From the NCBI GenBank assembly GCA_027574665.1, contig CM050648.1, positions 64,063,363-64,127,362 on the forward strand: a DNA stretch of 64,000 nt. The letters are read 5' to 3'. Below, piece after piece: positions 50,429 to 63,073 of the stretch. This stretch comes from Rhynochetos jubatus (Eukaryota; Chordata; Aves; Eurypygiformes; Rhynochetidae). The translations under genes and the position numbers were made by a program. How positions within the stretch are numbered: position 1 is the stretch's first letter; each line of letters opens with the position of its first letter. Under the pieces are notes generated by a model, which saw only the letters and a program-made list of their open reading frames with translations, was not told where the DNA came from and searched no databases.

Positions 50429-52813
50429 TAGTAATTGCTGAATTACCTGACATTTATTGGTCAACCAAGACTTAGGATTGCTACAGTTTGGCAACAGTGT
50501 CTCTAATGTCACTATACCTAAAACAGCCATCTGGAGAACTGGTGCATCAGTGCAGGAGCCAGTACAATGTTTGTGCAGCAAACGATATCACATGCTCAAA
50601 GCAGCTGCCTAAAATGCTGTTGTTCTTTGGGACTATATTTTTGGGAAAGGAAATATAGTAAACAGCCTGAAGTTACAAGTAACGAATTTCAGAAAGACTC
50701 TTCATGAGATGTTAGCCTCTTTCACTGCACTTCTATTGCCAAGAGTGAGGACAGGCACTTCGACATTTCCCCTGCAGCCTCTGCAAGCCTTCAGCAACTG
50801 TCTCCCATACCACACTAGAAGACGGGTGGGAAAACCTGTCTAATGTACATCTATACTGAGCAGGGGTGAGTGTGTGTAAGTATGACACAGTTACTCATGC
50901 TGGTATGAACTTTAATGCTGCCTGTAAGAACTGGATCAAGATTGGCTAGTTATGTGGAATACACCGTACCACCTTAACCTACATTTCCTGATTTCAAACC
51001 TGTGGCCTCATCATTTCTTGTGACAGGATTACTGTCTTACATGCATAGAGGGAGATTTTGATCAAGTATTGACTATTTTAAAGTCCAGAGGTTTGGTGTT
51101 TTGGTTTTTTGTCACTCTAGAAGGGCGAGAGACAAAGATATTAACCCCTTCAAAAATATTTTAGGTAAGTTACTATAATTTTGATTGCAGAATCATGTAT
51201 TCTCTATGAACTACTTAAGAAACAGAAGAAATGAAAAAAAGTCACAGCAATCCATTTTCTTGTAGACCTGTCTTACATGCTAAGCAGAAGACTCACGGCC
51301 ACCTGACTCTTGCTCACCACTGTAAACTTGCACCTATTGCACAGGCTGCTACATTTTGAAGAATCCTTTGCTTTTTGAGGCCTTATGTACCCAAACAACT
51401 CGCTCACCTGCTACTCAGATGCATCAGACACATGTGATCCCACAGCAGAAGAAAAGCTATAATGTGTTTTACTAACCAAATTTTGGCCTCGAAGGCCAAA
51501 GCAGTGGGTACATGGTGCACAACAGCCCATCAAGCTTTGCATACCTGCTGTATCACATCTCACACCCTTGGTCAGAAAGGATCAAAATACATCTGTTTGG
51601 TGTATTTGACTTTGCTGGATCTGCACAACAGAGTTTTCTAGAGGGGGAGTCTACAAGCCTGGTCACTACAAGACCACAGCTTGAGACTCATACTACCATT
51701 TCTACTGAAACTGAAACTTTGGGCCACAAAATCATTTTGCAAAAGACTGCACAAACACAAACCAAAAATACTTCCTCTCTTCCTGTTATTTTCTCCTTAT
51801 TCTTTCCAGTGTGCTTATGTGTTTTCCTAAAGGAGAGGGCAACTCCTAGTAACTGTATGAACTCTAATTTGTATACCTTCTAGGGATAGCTGCTTATCTG
51901 CCACAGCAATGCGAAATACCCACATTCCTCCAGATAAAGCACAGAACTATCTGTTTACATCATCTGTTCAATGCAAAGGGCAATAGCTTCATACAGTGTG
52001 GGCTCAGACTGTAAACTGTTATTTTTGGGTGGGGATAGGTGGAGGGAAGTTAGCAATAGCTAGCAACAAGAAGCATCTCTTTTTTTTTACTTATCAATAT
52101 AAATATGAAAAGATGGCTTTTTTAAAGATACGTGTGAATTCTCTTCCAGTACAATACAGAAAAACAAATAAACAAGATATTATCACAAGGCAAACAGAAT
52201 ACCACATCACATGCAGAATACACAACAGTGTCAGCAGAGACTTAGAAAGCAAATACTAACTTTTAATGAACATTTGACAGTTATCATCTGTTGTGGGTTT
52301 GGGGTTTTTTTTTTCCTGTGGAGGAGATTGTTAAAGCTGTATCTCCTCATCTTTTCCTTTAGAATTCTCTTCTTTAACATGTTTCTATATAGTTTCTTCC
52401 TTATGGATAAAGCCAATGACTGCCCAAATGGAAAGCTTGTCAACACACAGAACATAATTCATCTCATCGGCTCTTCAAAAATTTTATATATGTACGAACA
52501 AAAAAACATATATAATATCATACTTCTATGGCACATTTCATTCATGTCCACCATGACTGAGAAGCTTTTTATCAGCTATGGATTGGATGCAGGAAAACAT
52601 CACATCTCAGTAAATCCAGAACAGCAAAATCCTGGATTAGCCACATCTCATAGAACCCGCTTTAAAAAAAGGTGGTCATTTAAAGTGACAACTACAACAT
52701 AGTAAATGTGAAAGTAACCTAGTAAACATACTAATGTACTAAAACCAAGTACATTATTTTCATAACATATGTATTTTTGAAGTGGCCTTGCCTCTTCGGT
52801 TTTCTACACTTAC

Positions 52814-52864
52814 CTTGGCTGACTTGTCAGCGCTATGTTCTCGTTTTCCCACATGGTTCCCCAT
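52814..52864 (-). CDS. MBP: MBP (golli isoform), first coding exon, 17 codons
   Basis: This exon encodes the N-terminus of golli-MBP, the long form of myelin basic protein. Golli is expressed in oligodendrocyte precursors, neurons and lymphoid cells and is reported to be membrane-attached and to modulate store-operated calcium entry. Read on the minus strand it gives MGNHVGKREHSADKSAK, next to human golli MGNHAGKRELNAEKAS. The ATG lies at 52864..52862 in a strong context (A at -3, G at +4). Gly2 followed by Asn and a basic Lys7 fits N-myristoylation, as described for golli; as in human, position 6 is Gly rather than Ser. The exon ends ...AAG followed by an ideal GTAAGT donor (52813 downward), in phase 0. 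The next exon in the window (20842..20932) continues the same frame. The exon is too short for an ORF search, and the longer ORFs nearby are unrelated. The identification rests on remembered human and mouse golli sequence. Two independent exons agree, so I am fairly sure. Confidence 0.9.
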
Positions 52865-52888
52865 AATGAATCTCCGGAACTTCAAATT
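52865..52888 (-). other. MBP: 5'UTR part of the golli exon with its splice acceptor
   Basis: These 24 nt precede the golli start codon in the same exon. The acceptor reads tgtttttatcttttcag on the minus strand, a good pyrimidine tract with no earlier AG, and the exon begins AATTTGAAG. Because the exon opens with an acceptor rather than a promoter, at least one noncoding exon must lie further upstream, at higher coordinates. I could not recognise it between 52889 and 64000. No upstream ATG occurs within these 24 nt. Confidence 0.8.
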
Positions 52889-53102
52889 CTGAAAAGATAA
52901 AAACAATGCAGCATTTTCGAAACCAATACATTTGTACTGAAATACAAATTAATTTTTCATTTGACACAGAACAAAGAGGTAGTTCTTACACAGTAAGAAT
53001 TTTTACGGTCCAAGGTAAGATCTGTGAAAGATCCTAAGAAAAAAGAAAAAGCTTATCTGGTCTATTTTGCAAATTTAAGTAATACTAGAAAGCTTTCCTT
53101 CT

Positions 53103-53158
53103 AAAAAAACCAAACCAACCCCCAAAACAAACAAAACAGACAAAAAAAAAAAAAAAAG
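53103..53158 (+). repeat. A/C-rich tract ending in poly-A, near golli exon A
   Basis: A- and C-only stretch with a terminal run of about 16 A. It lies about 210 bp upstream of the exon A acceptor. On the golli strand it is a T/G-rich run beginning with a T homopolymer, too far away to serve as the acceptor's pyrimidine tract. Confidence 0.85.
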
Positions 53159-55859
53159 GCGGAAAAATAAAGCCAATAATCAATACTAGATTAGAAATTA
53201 GGTGAAAGCCCTGTCTTCTATTCCAGGTGCAATACCAAGACAGTGTAATATGTGTCAAACGATCTCTAACTACAAACTTCCATAAAAGATCAAGTAAGCT
53301 CTTTCGGATTCACATTTGCCATTATATAAACAGCAATTAATGAAAAAAAGCACCACACCAAACTGCTACCAATTTGCTGTGGAGGTGAGAATGGATACGT
53401 TCTTTACAGCCCACACTTTCACGCCAAGCACATAAGCAAGGAATGCCAACTCTTTCTTCATATTTTCTGGCTCATCCTGTTGTATTATCTCAGCTTTAAC
53501 AGAGCTTATGTAGGTTAAACCACAACATTCAAATTTCAGCTTTGAGAGTACACTTGTGGCTATACTACACATCTGTCAACATAGAAGCATGTGTTTGTAT
53601 AGGATCTTACACCCAGCTGCTGCCTTCAGCCAATTTAAATGCGATGCAAGGCAGCATTTAAAGTCTTGAAACTTAAAACTACATGCAAAAGAAGTGGACT
53701 TTTTCCTCACAGAATTATGAGCTGAACTTTCAGTAATGAAGCTCAGTGTCTGGAGCTAACAGAAACACTTCATTACTCTGCAACTAACAGAAGTGCATAC
53801 CATAAAACCTTAGCACCAGAAATCCTGGCACAACGCTCTCGCTATCAGAGCGGTAAGCTATTTCCTTAAGCTCAGGTTTATCAAAAGGCTTGGGAGAAAA
53901 GGACAATCAGACCTTTACTGTGACAGAAAATGCATGAAGTACAACAACAGGCTATTAACCAGTTACACTTGGTAGGACATACAAATGCAGTTATAACCCC
54001 AACTACACACACCGATTTGTGTATCAAAGGACTCTAAAGACAGAGATTTTGATTACTCCTGACTTCCCATCACAGAAACGTGTACTTTATCAAAAGCAGT
54101 TTTGTCCTGTATCTCTACCGCAACTTTTGGAGAGACTGACAGATTTCCCACAATGATAAATTTTCCAACCGGTGAGGGTCTGCAGTGCTCATCTGACTAC
54201 TCACTGAATTCCGTTTGCTCTAAAATCAAAGTGCCACATATCACTGTATCCAATTAAATAATTCCTCACAAATATCTAATTCTAAGGTCTCACAAATGAA
54301 AAATTAAAAAACATGCGAACTCGGTAAGTGTAATCAAGGTAGAGTTTATTGGCAAATTGAAAACAGATTTTCCTTTAAAAAAAAAAAACCACAACACTAT
54401 CTATTGCATAAAAGATTGAGGGGAAAAAACCCTGTCCTTTCAAATTGTGAAATCAAAGCCAATTCACATTTCTGTGAAATTATGAAAATTTTCAAGGAAA
54501 ATTACAAATAAATTCATATACACTGGGTTTCAGAGCTGAACTACCTCAAACTAGCCTTTCCCCTATAAATTATGAGCGGCAGCTCACCTCTCACATTGCT
54601 TACTTTGCAGCATAAGGAAAACAGTGGAATAAGAAACTACAGGAAATGTTTATGGCAGAACATAAAGGCATAATGTTCCAACTGTTAGTCTTGCAGTCAT
54701 TTATCAAAATGCTAACTATCAAACTTAATCTGTAATACACATCTGTTTAAGTAAACAATGTGGAGCCAACGTAACACTTGCAAACCAGAACTCTGGCTAG
54801 GGCCCTCCTGCCTCCCCTTTGCACCTCTGGTGTCTTTGGAGTAACGCTCCAGGAAGCGCCCTGTATCTGTGAAACAGTAGCAGAGTCCTGTTCCTGCAAT
54901 GCCAAGGTAGAAAAAGATACCAGAGACACGAGCTATGCTGTGAAACCAGCCAGGTTAGTGTTTAAAAATCATTTGTTAGCCAGTGAAAAGCAATAAAAAC
55001 TTCAATGCTGCCACACCACAGATAACTGGCCTTATCATTTTCAGGTTTCTGCTCAAACCTCTACACAAAGCAAGGAAACAAAACGAAAACCAAGTAAATG
55101 GAGAAGCGTATGAAATTGCTGATCAACGCACTTCTGATTCCCGTGTGCATAATTCCTTCAGCAAAATGCTAAAAATTATACCTGGAAGGGAATAAAAAAA
55201 GAAAAGGGGCTTGGAGAAATGGAAATGCACAATACTATTCAGATTTTTTGAAGTGTGGTTTGAGAGTACACCTGCATCTGGGCCGAGTGTTAGGGTTCTC
55301 TACAGGAACAGACCTAAAAGCTGAAAACTACTGTCATTAATTGAGCCTGTAAATCTGCAGTTTTGTTTTATTATTTTGAATGTGTCAGAGGGATAGTGTG
55401 TGGTCAAAATTCACATAACCTCATAGTCAGAAGCTAACACTAATACAACTACATTTTACTTCATCTTTTTCATGCATAAATGAACACAGATGTTTAAATT
55501 CAATATAAGTTAGCTATAGGTACCTGCAGTAAATTCTTTAGGTAGAGACACAGCTACCTTTTACCCAAAGGGACAAAAGCAATCAGCTGGATAGCAAGAA
55601 TATCCTGAAAGTTATAGAATTCTTCATGCTACCTATTAAATGGAGAAAACTAAGTAACCCTTTGGGATAAAAAGGCTTCAAAAAAAATCTGACATGAATT
55701 AAGAAAGGAAGCATGTAGTGCCAGCTGTTCCACAGATATCAGATTAGAAAGCAAAAACATACATGCACACAAGCCAGTAAACACTGAAATAATTTACCTA
55801 AAAGACCTTATTTTTCAGTTCAGCCTCAAGCAGAATCCTGCCTTTCTTGACTGAAAACT

Positions 55860-56045
55860 GAGCACACGGGTCACTATGCGTAGGTAGTTACATCCTGAAG
55901 TATTAAGACTTGAACACTGATTTTGGTTCTCACTGTAGTGAGGAGAGCACACTGCACAGGTCCCACCTGCGGCAATCTTTGTGCAATGAATTGAGTCACT
56001 GACTTCAATGGGATTACTCATTGTACGATCTTTGTAGGAACTTGC
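55860..56045. repeat. Possible ancient tetrapod interspersed repeat
   Basis: The phrase gacttcaatgggattactca (56001..56020) resembles a motif I associate with very old dispersed repeats in reptile and bird genomes. The flanking bases are too decayed to set borders or orientation. A weaker relative (cactgacttcagtg) occurs at about 11641. The call rests on memory of the motif only. Confidence 0.25.
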
Positions 56046-56689
56046 AGCCAACTATTCAAAAAATCTGAGCTAGAGAAAGATTTGTATTTTCTTTTTAGTC
56101 ACCTTCATAACATACAGGTTGCCAGACTAAGCAGCTCTCTACATAGCAAAGAAGCACCTTCTTGCACTTACAGCAAATGTCAGTCAGCCCATCAACATCC
56201 TTGTTTGCAGAGGAATCTGTACATGCTTCAGCACTGATAAACAGCCACAAGAACAGCCACGAAGCTACGAAAAACATGCAATACCAGAAGTACCGTAGAA
56301 ATGCAGTAACCTCCTTTGAATCCAACATGAATCACATCTAACAACGAGCTGCCAAAATAGGCCTAAACACGAGATTGAGCTTATGATCGCAACAGCATTT
56401 GCCCAAAACCTTGCTGGTGAAACCCTGCAAGTTTCGTAAAGCCTGTGAGATGAAAGATTTTGCACATGAGCTTGAGTCACAAACTGTGAGAGGACACTAT
56501 GCAGGTCTGCAGCGATCAGAGTACAGCACCCGCTCCCCTATAAAACTCCCCATCAAGCCTGAGGGTTTCAGTGTATTAAAACCGTCTGAAAGTCTCAGGA
56601 AATAACAGCCCACGTGAGCAAACCAATTTAATAGGACTACAAGTTGAAAACATTTTTGCTACCCAACAACTCTTTGGGTGAAGAGAGTG

Positions 56690-56825
56690 GATGACGACAG
56701 GAAGCTGTGAAGCACTGCTGCAGATGCCGCCAGCAGTCACCCAGCCGCCTCAGCACTACGCCGCAGCCACATACACCAAGCTGAATCAGCTCTGCTGCCA
56801 GGACCCGGGCGCTTCCCGATTGATG
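56690..56825. promoter_or_regulatory. Small CpG-rich patch upstream of golli exon A
   Basis: About 135 bp with about eight CpG pairs (ccgcc, acgccgc, cccgggcgc, cccgat) in surroundings that have few. It lies 3.8 kb upstream of the start-codon exon. It is far too small to be a housekeeping CpG island. It could be an enhancer or an alternative noncoding exon, but no clear donor is seen on the minus strand. Confidence 0.2.
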
Positions 56826-59800
56826 ACTGATACAGAAACAACTCCTGCTATCCAGGCTGCTTCAAGCAATTCCAAATAACAGCTCAGAGATTTTGCCTGG
56901 GGAAATAAAATAAAGTGCGTCCTCCCATCAATTTACCTTCTCACAGGGTCAGTCTCACAGGTAACCTGATGGAAGCCCAGACCAAGCTGCTTTCCCGCTT
57001 TTTCCACAATAGGAAGCCTTATTCCAACTAGCAACAACTACAGAAAACACCACTGCCTTACCCCAGGAGAGAAACTTCTTGCTGTCTGCCCAACACAAAA
57101 AAAAAACCCTGAACAAATACAAAAAGGCATGGAAAAACCTCAGTCCTACACACAACATTCATAAACAATACCTATAAAAACACACATACGTTGGGATCAT
57201 GTAACATATTTCTCTTCATCTGAACAGTTGACTAAAAATAGGGTGTTAGAAACGTATCACCATATTATTTTTTAGTCCATTCTAGCCTGCCTGTTGAAAT
57301 CAAATGAATATCTGTAATTAAAAGAGAGGTTCTAATTACCTTCCCATACACACAGAGTGTCCTACAAAAAGGTATACATCATAATTTACAATTTTCACTG
57401 AAAGGCAGAAAAATGCTTCTCAACTTTTTGAGTATACCAAGAAATACAATGTTATGACTTCCTGTAGGTTACACCGTTTTAACTGCAAAACAGCATTTTC
57501 TTACTTCTGGGAACCAGAGAAAAGTTCACCCCTTGTAATCATCATATTCTAAAGAGCGTCCTTCCCCTGTAATATCTCACAGAACATTATAGTTTTTTTA
57601 TATTCTAAATACAAATAATAAACTTCAGCTCAGGAGCTGGTTTACAGTGACAGCTCACCAACTGTAATTCAGGAGTTAAAAGAGGCTATAAGTCAATGCA
57701 CCTGGAGCACCTTTACTGAACATTAATGGTTACTTCTTATTAAAATACATAAACTACCAAATGTAAATCACAGGATGCTGCAAATGAATTGTTACATATG
57801 ATCCTTGAAGAGTAATTTAGTTATGTAAAATAAAGGTTCAATCTTACCTCTTCCCACGCACTTAATTATGACTCAACAGAACTACACATAATAATAAAGG
57901 TATGCAAGTACTTACATATTTACAAGTATAAGAACATAATTATTACCTTGTCTAGGAATATGTATTCACCACAGACTGATGCTGCTGGATAATGGTGTGG
58001 AGCTAGATACATTGACCAAGTGCTCCAGGCCTTAGTCACACATGGGAAGGATAAGCATAGAACATAAAAATATTTGAGGAATTTACTTAAAACTTCCTGC
58101 TAAATTAATGATTATTATTATTCAAGTAAATATTACATTTTGCTACTATATCCAGATCTTACTAGATAAAATAAAAACTGTAATTACTTTTAAGAAATGT
58201 GCAAGTTCTTTCTAATTTCGGTAGCCCTCTAATGCAGACTCTTAATTACCAATTTAGCCTGCCAAGTGACATCTAAAAGATTTTTTTTTTCCCCCTAGCA
58301 TCAGGCCCGGGTTACGTAGCTTCCTGGGAAGCCACCTGACACATTGCCCAGCACTGGCTGCCAACTAGGTGGAAATCTTTGGGGTTTTTTTAGGCACAGT
58401 GTGATATACATCTTTGGAAGGAAGCCCTTCACTTCACCCTTCCTTCAAAACAGATTGAGACACGGGGCACGCCTCATCTGTTTCCTCAGAATTCCCTCAT
58501 CGTGGTAGCCTAAGTTGTCTGATGCACCAAGAACGAAAATCTCCAGCGGGCACAGGCGAGTGACCTGCAGCTAATTCCATCAGCACCCACAGTCAGATCC
58601 TGCAGAGACAGATGTGAGCAACCACAGAACAAAGGTAACCTGCTTCATGTGCAAACTCCTTCCTAGGAATCCTGTCCGTTTAATTCAAGTGTTAAATTAT
58701 TTCATAAAATACAGTGCTTTATATTCCTTAGAAGTTTCATCATTATTTAATACAGGCTTAAGTTTTCATTACCTGGGAAATTGTGTAATCCTCACTAGAT
58801 CAAACCTTATTTCACTTTTGACTTCCATAATGATATTTCTCTGAGGAACCCTTTCTGAGGGAAAGATACATTATTCCAGATGCATTTCCAGTGCAAATGA
58901 TCAAAACCAAGATTTCAGTGGCGACCACAATACTTAAAACCGAGAAGTCACCAGGAGTTTAGTACTGGTAGGTGTATTTAATCAGTATTTGTATTTGTAC
59001 AGTGCCTTGCGTATCAGAGTCCTGCCCTTCCTGGCCTATGTAGACATCACAGCAATTTCCATGATTATAGACAATGGTACATGCCTTAACAGAGATCCTA
59101 GACCTAGAAAAGAATCCCTCAGAGATGAGCCAAGTTCTGAAACACTATTTATCTGAGAAAGTACTCCCCAGTGCTAGCACAGTTGCTCAATAATTTACAT
59201 ACACCTCCTATATCATTGCAAAGGATACCAAAATTGCTCAGTTTTCAGTATACCTTTATGCAAACAGTACAACACAGGAGAAAAGTCACAACACTGAGAC
59301 ACAATATATTCTGGGAAAGAATACTGTTGCAAGCTATTTCCTAAAATTCCCATGGGGTAAGCACAGCAGACAGGACTCAAGGGGGTTTTAAGATATTTTC
59401 TGACTGCTTTGATTACAATTTTCCTCTATCTATCACCAACAAGAAGGATATTGCATATTATTTTTTGTAAAAGTATGTGATTTTCAGGAATCGCACCTCA
59501 GCACAGCTAAGAATAGTCCCAACTTGATTATAGACAATAGTCTGTAAAAACAATTATAATGAAATTGCTAAACCACATATATTTATTTTCTGTAGCTTAG
59601 GTTTTTCTTGCTTTTATCTTTTTCTTCCTTTAAACCACTCCACTCTCCTTGCTAGAACACCATCAGCCTCATGCCGCTCATTAAGAAAAAGAAAAGATAT
59701 GTGTTTAAAACAAGTTTCTCAACAGGGCATTTTTGCTTCAAAAACACCCACCTAACGTCACTTAGTGTACACTAATAGCTATTTTCCCTTACGTAAACAC

Positions 59801-62800
59801 AAATCCTCGATGGTTATAATCAAATGGCATTAGCCACATGCTTACTGTTTGCCTTCAAACACTAGGATCAATGGAGCCCTGTGAACTCATGTCAATCCAC
59901 CTGCAGGGTCACAAAGAAATTTCCTGAATCACCTCCACTTTAAACCAAGAGGCCAGTGCATTTGATGAGGGAGCTAGGTACTACCCCAAAGACCTGGGGC
60001 AAGGTACGGATGCTCCCAGCAGACCCAAGCACCCGACCACGCCATTTCTTCTGCCTGCTGCACTCCTACCCCAGCACCTACACCTCAGGGGCTTGACCAA
60101 AGCGTGTATTACCTTGTATGTCCTGGGTGCCTTTGCTGAGAGATTTGTCCCTCACAGCTACTCCCAGTCCAGTGGACAGAGAAGACCACATATATCTAAC
60201 ACACACATCCCTTGAACCTATACCAAAAAGGAAATGTTGCCCTTCTATGAAATTAAGACTTGTCTATCTTATATCAATCACTAATATCAACAGGTTCATT
60301 TAATTTGCTACATACTGTCTTTCACACACAGCATCACAAAAAAAATAGGCTTTTTTGATTTTGTTTCCTTTTTTTCCCCCATATTGGAGGACTGTTTAGG
60401 TCTGCATGACATGCAAAATGTCGGAGTAAGGACCAATTTTTCCCAACCCTCTGAAAAGGATCAGATGCATAAACATTGGTTATTTTTTTTCCCCAGCACC
60501 TTTGTGCTCCAGAGACAAAATTTGACACTGCAGTAAAATACATTCTCTAGTGGGAAAAAAAAATATAAAAAAGACTAAGATATAGAGGCTAAGAACACTA
60601 AGAACAGACACATGATAACCTCATTCTATATATCATAAAGACGTGCAGTAGCCTCTTAAGACCATCACTTTCCACAATCATTGCTTCTAAAGTGCCGTAT
60701 TTGCTTTTGGAGTACACCTCTGCAGCAGTGGACTGCACCTGTTGGCCTCTGAGTCAACAACTAAAAAAGCACACACTTGTCCTAAATGTCAAAAAAGTAT
60801 TTGAAAAAGATGGACCAGCACACAAAAACGTGTAACATAAATGCAGTATTAACCAGGGAAAAGAAAAAAAGAATAAAATTCCAATCATAGGGAACTTCAA
60901 GCCAAAGTAGTACTTATTAGTTCCAAAGGGTAAAAAGCACACAGCAATCAAGAAATCATACAGAGAAATATCATTATTTATTACTTGAAGACTTGCAGGT
61001 TTTGAAATTAAGGTACTATGAAAAATCAGTCAAGAGCTAGCATCTATTTTCACATAAAAATTAAAAGATACTCTGACTATAAAACCAAGATATATTTAAA
61101 GACTCACATTTTTTTCTGTTCTCTGCCTAGAAAAAACAAGAAGTCCTTTCCAAATGGTGAACGGTATATTCTTCCTTTTCAAGTGGGGTAGGTCGCTTCC
61201 CAGTGAACACAGCCACTTTGATGATCAGCGTTTCATTAACACGCTGTAGAGACTGATGACAAAACTCACACCTGCAGCTCTAAATGCACATGAATCAAAG
61301 GCACTGTGTGCTGGCTCTTATCTTCGCATATTCAACAGACTGACAGATGGGACAAGAAGATGATTCACCCTCTCCAGACACCGTTAACATTGCTGTGAGA
61401 AAACACTGAACCACTATATCCTTCTCAATTAAATAACTCCATAAAAAAAATTTTAAAAAATTAAAAAAGGAAAAGTCTCTCCTCTCTGCCTGACCCCTCT
61501 CCTTCTGTTCTGACTTCATGTAAATTACATCTGTACTGTAAACATACTGACCAAGATATGGTTTTCCTGTAAATACTCCTCTGTGACATTTGGCATAAAT
61601 ATTGATATTACGAAAGGGTCTGACTTTCACTATACTCCAAGTTGACTCCCTGTTGGCTCAATCTACTGCTGTAAAGTCATATCCCTCCCTTCCCATAAAC
61701 ACATTGCTAAAGAGGCACAAATCTTGAACCTTTTTTTTTTTTCTGACATTAAAAAAATGCATCCTTAACTATATGCTTGTATTTCCCACATTTCTGTGCA
61801 TTATGTTTCTCACTTCTTTTTGCCTTCTCTTTTACTAGCTTGATTTCCTGAGGGTTCATGCATGAAATTATGCTCTGAAAGTAATTTTTTAAGTAATGTG
61901 ATGGAGACTTTGTCCTCAATATTTTCATTTCTGAGTGTGCTTAAGACATGTAACAAGGTTCAAGGTTGATGTAACAATCCCCTAACAGGTTATCAGTATC
62001 AGCAGTCCACTACCGCAAACACTGTTCTCCAGCATGAAATGGTTTGCTATGCAAGCTGCAAGTGACACCTCATGAAGCTTAAAGTGAGGATTTATAAATT
62101 CCTCTGGTCCTAAATCAAAATATGTAAGAACAAAGTGACTTACAAAGCTGTAGAGAAGCAGTTTTTCTGTGCTCCTGAATGTCTGTCTTTAAACACAAAT
62201 ATTATGACACCAGTTTGGGATTTTGTCTGTCAACAATAGAATGGTTTGCTTTCCCTTCTGAAGAGAGAAAGCAAAAATATTTTTTGTTAAGGATAAATGT
62301 ATATCTCAGAATAAATAAATTTATGTCTTTTTCAAATGGAATTGTAGTCCAGGTATTTTGGGCTTTAGTTGTTTAGGTCAGAGGCTCAGCAGGTTACAGT
62401 CACTAAACTGTGAGCTGTTGCACTTGGAATTTTGAATAATTAATGAGTAACAGCAGCAACCCTGCCACTGAAATCTGCATGAGAAACCACTTAGGTCTTC
62501 ACATCACCCTGATACAATTATTGTACATGTATGCTTGCTTCATCAAATACGCTTTCAAGTACTTGTGCCTCATACTCGAGCATTGCCTCATTTTATCTAA
62601 ATTTTAAGTTTCATGACCTAATGTTGCTTTCCCAACCTTTATCCAGGCTATATACAGAGGCAGCATAGAAACAGTCATTACAGAATTACTGCTGAAGATA
62701 ACGATGACAGACCCAGGGAAAAATTTCTGTTTGAACATGAGAATGTACAAAATGTACACAAGACAATTATTCCCTTTCATTAAAAAGAACATCTGACTGT

Positions 62801-63054
62801 TTATTTCATGTTAACAGGAAGACAAAAGAATGAGACAGGCCAAACACTAGTTTCTTCAGCATAGTTTTCCAATGAAGTTCACCATTTACATCAAATTCAG
62901 TGTACAAAAAAAGGAAAGATAAAATCTGGTAGCACGTCAAAATAATGGAGTAAGAAAACCTGTGTTTCAATAAGCAGACTAGCAGTGCATTCACTTTCAA
63001 AGATGACTGCCAAAATATACTTCAGATTCACTGTGTGATTTAAAGTTAAATAAG

Positions 63055-63073
63055 CATATATATATATAAATAT
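63055..63073 (+). repeat. Short TA repeat
   Basis: Alternating TA stretch of about 16 bases followed by taaatatt. A short microsatellite. Confidence 0.85.

Larger units (their letters stand above)
20933..52813 (-). other. MBP: Golli-MBP intron between the two coding exons
   Basis: This is an intron of 31,881 bp, phase 0, with a GTAAGT donor and a TTTTACAG acceptor. It is AT-rich and mostly unique by eye. Contents listed separately include a CR1 fragment at 22.28 kb, a tandem CR1 pair at 24 kb, a CA repeat at 27.5 kb, a poly-G tract at 31.35 kb, a CR1 3' end at 32.5 kb, an unclassified block at 32.8-33.4 kb, a CR1 ORF2 fragment at 38.0-38.6 kb, an ERVL-type solo LTR at 40.2-41.2 kb, A/C-rich tracts, and a GT-rich tract at 49.3 kb. 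In the rest (for example 24753..27515, 33421..37999, 41229..42049 and 42121..48122) I see no supported gene or repeat. The longest open frame, 52211..52702 on the plus strand, is AT-rich and resembles no family I know. Confidence 0.75.

Noticed and set aside
52211..52702. Plus-strand open frame of 163 codons, the longest in the window, just left of golli exon A
   Set aside because: It is AT-driven, rich in F, L and I, and includes a poly-T run read as phenylalanine. It has no domain or splice context, so it is likely chance.
54747..54996. Overlapping plus- and minus-strand frames of 72 and 60 codons
   Set aside because: Both strands are open over the same bases, with no conserved motif and no splice sites that fit.
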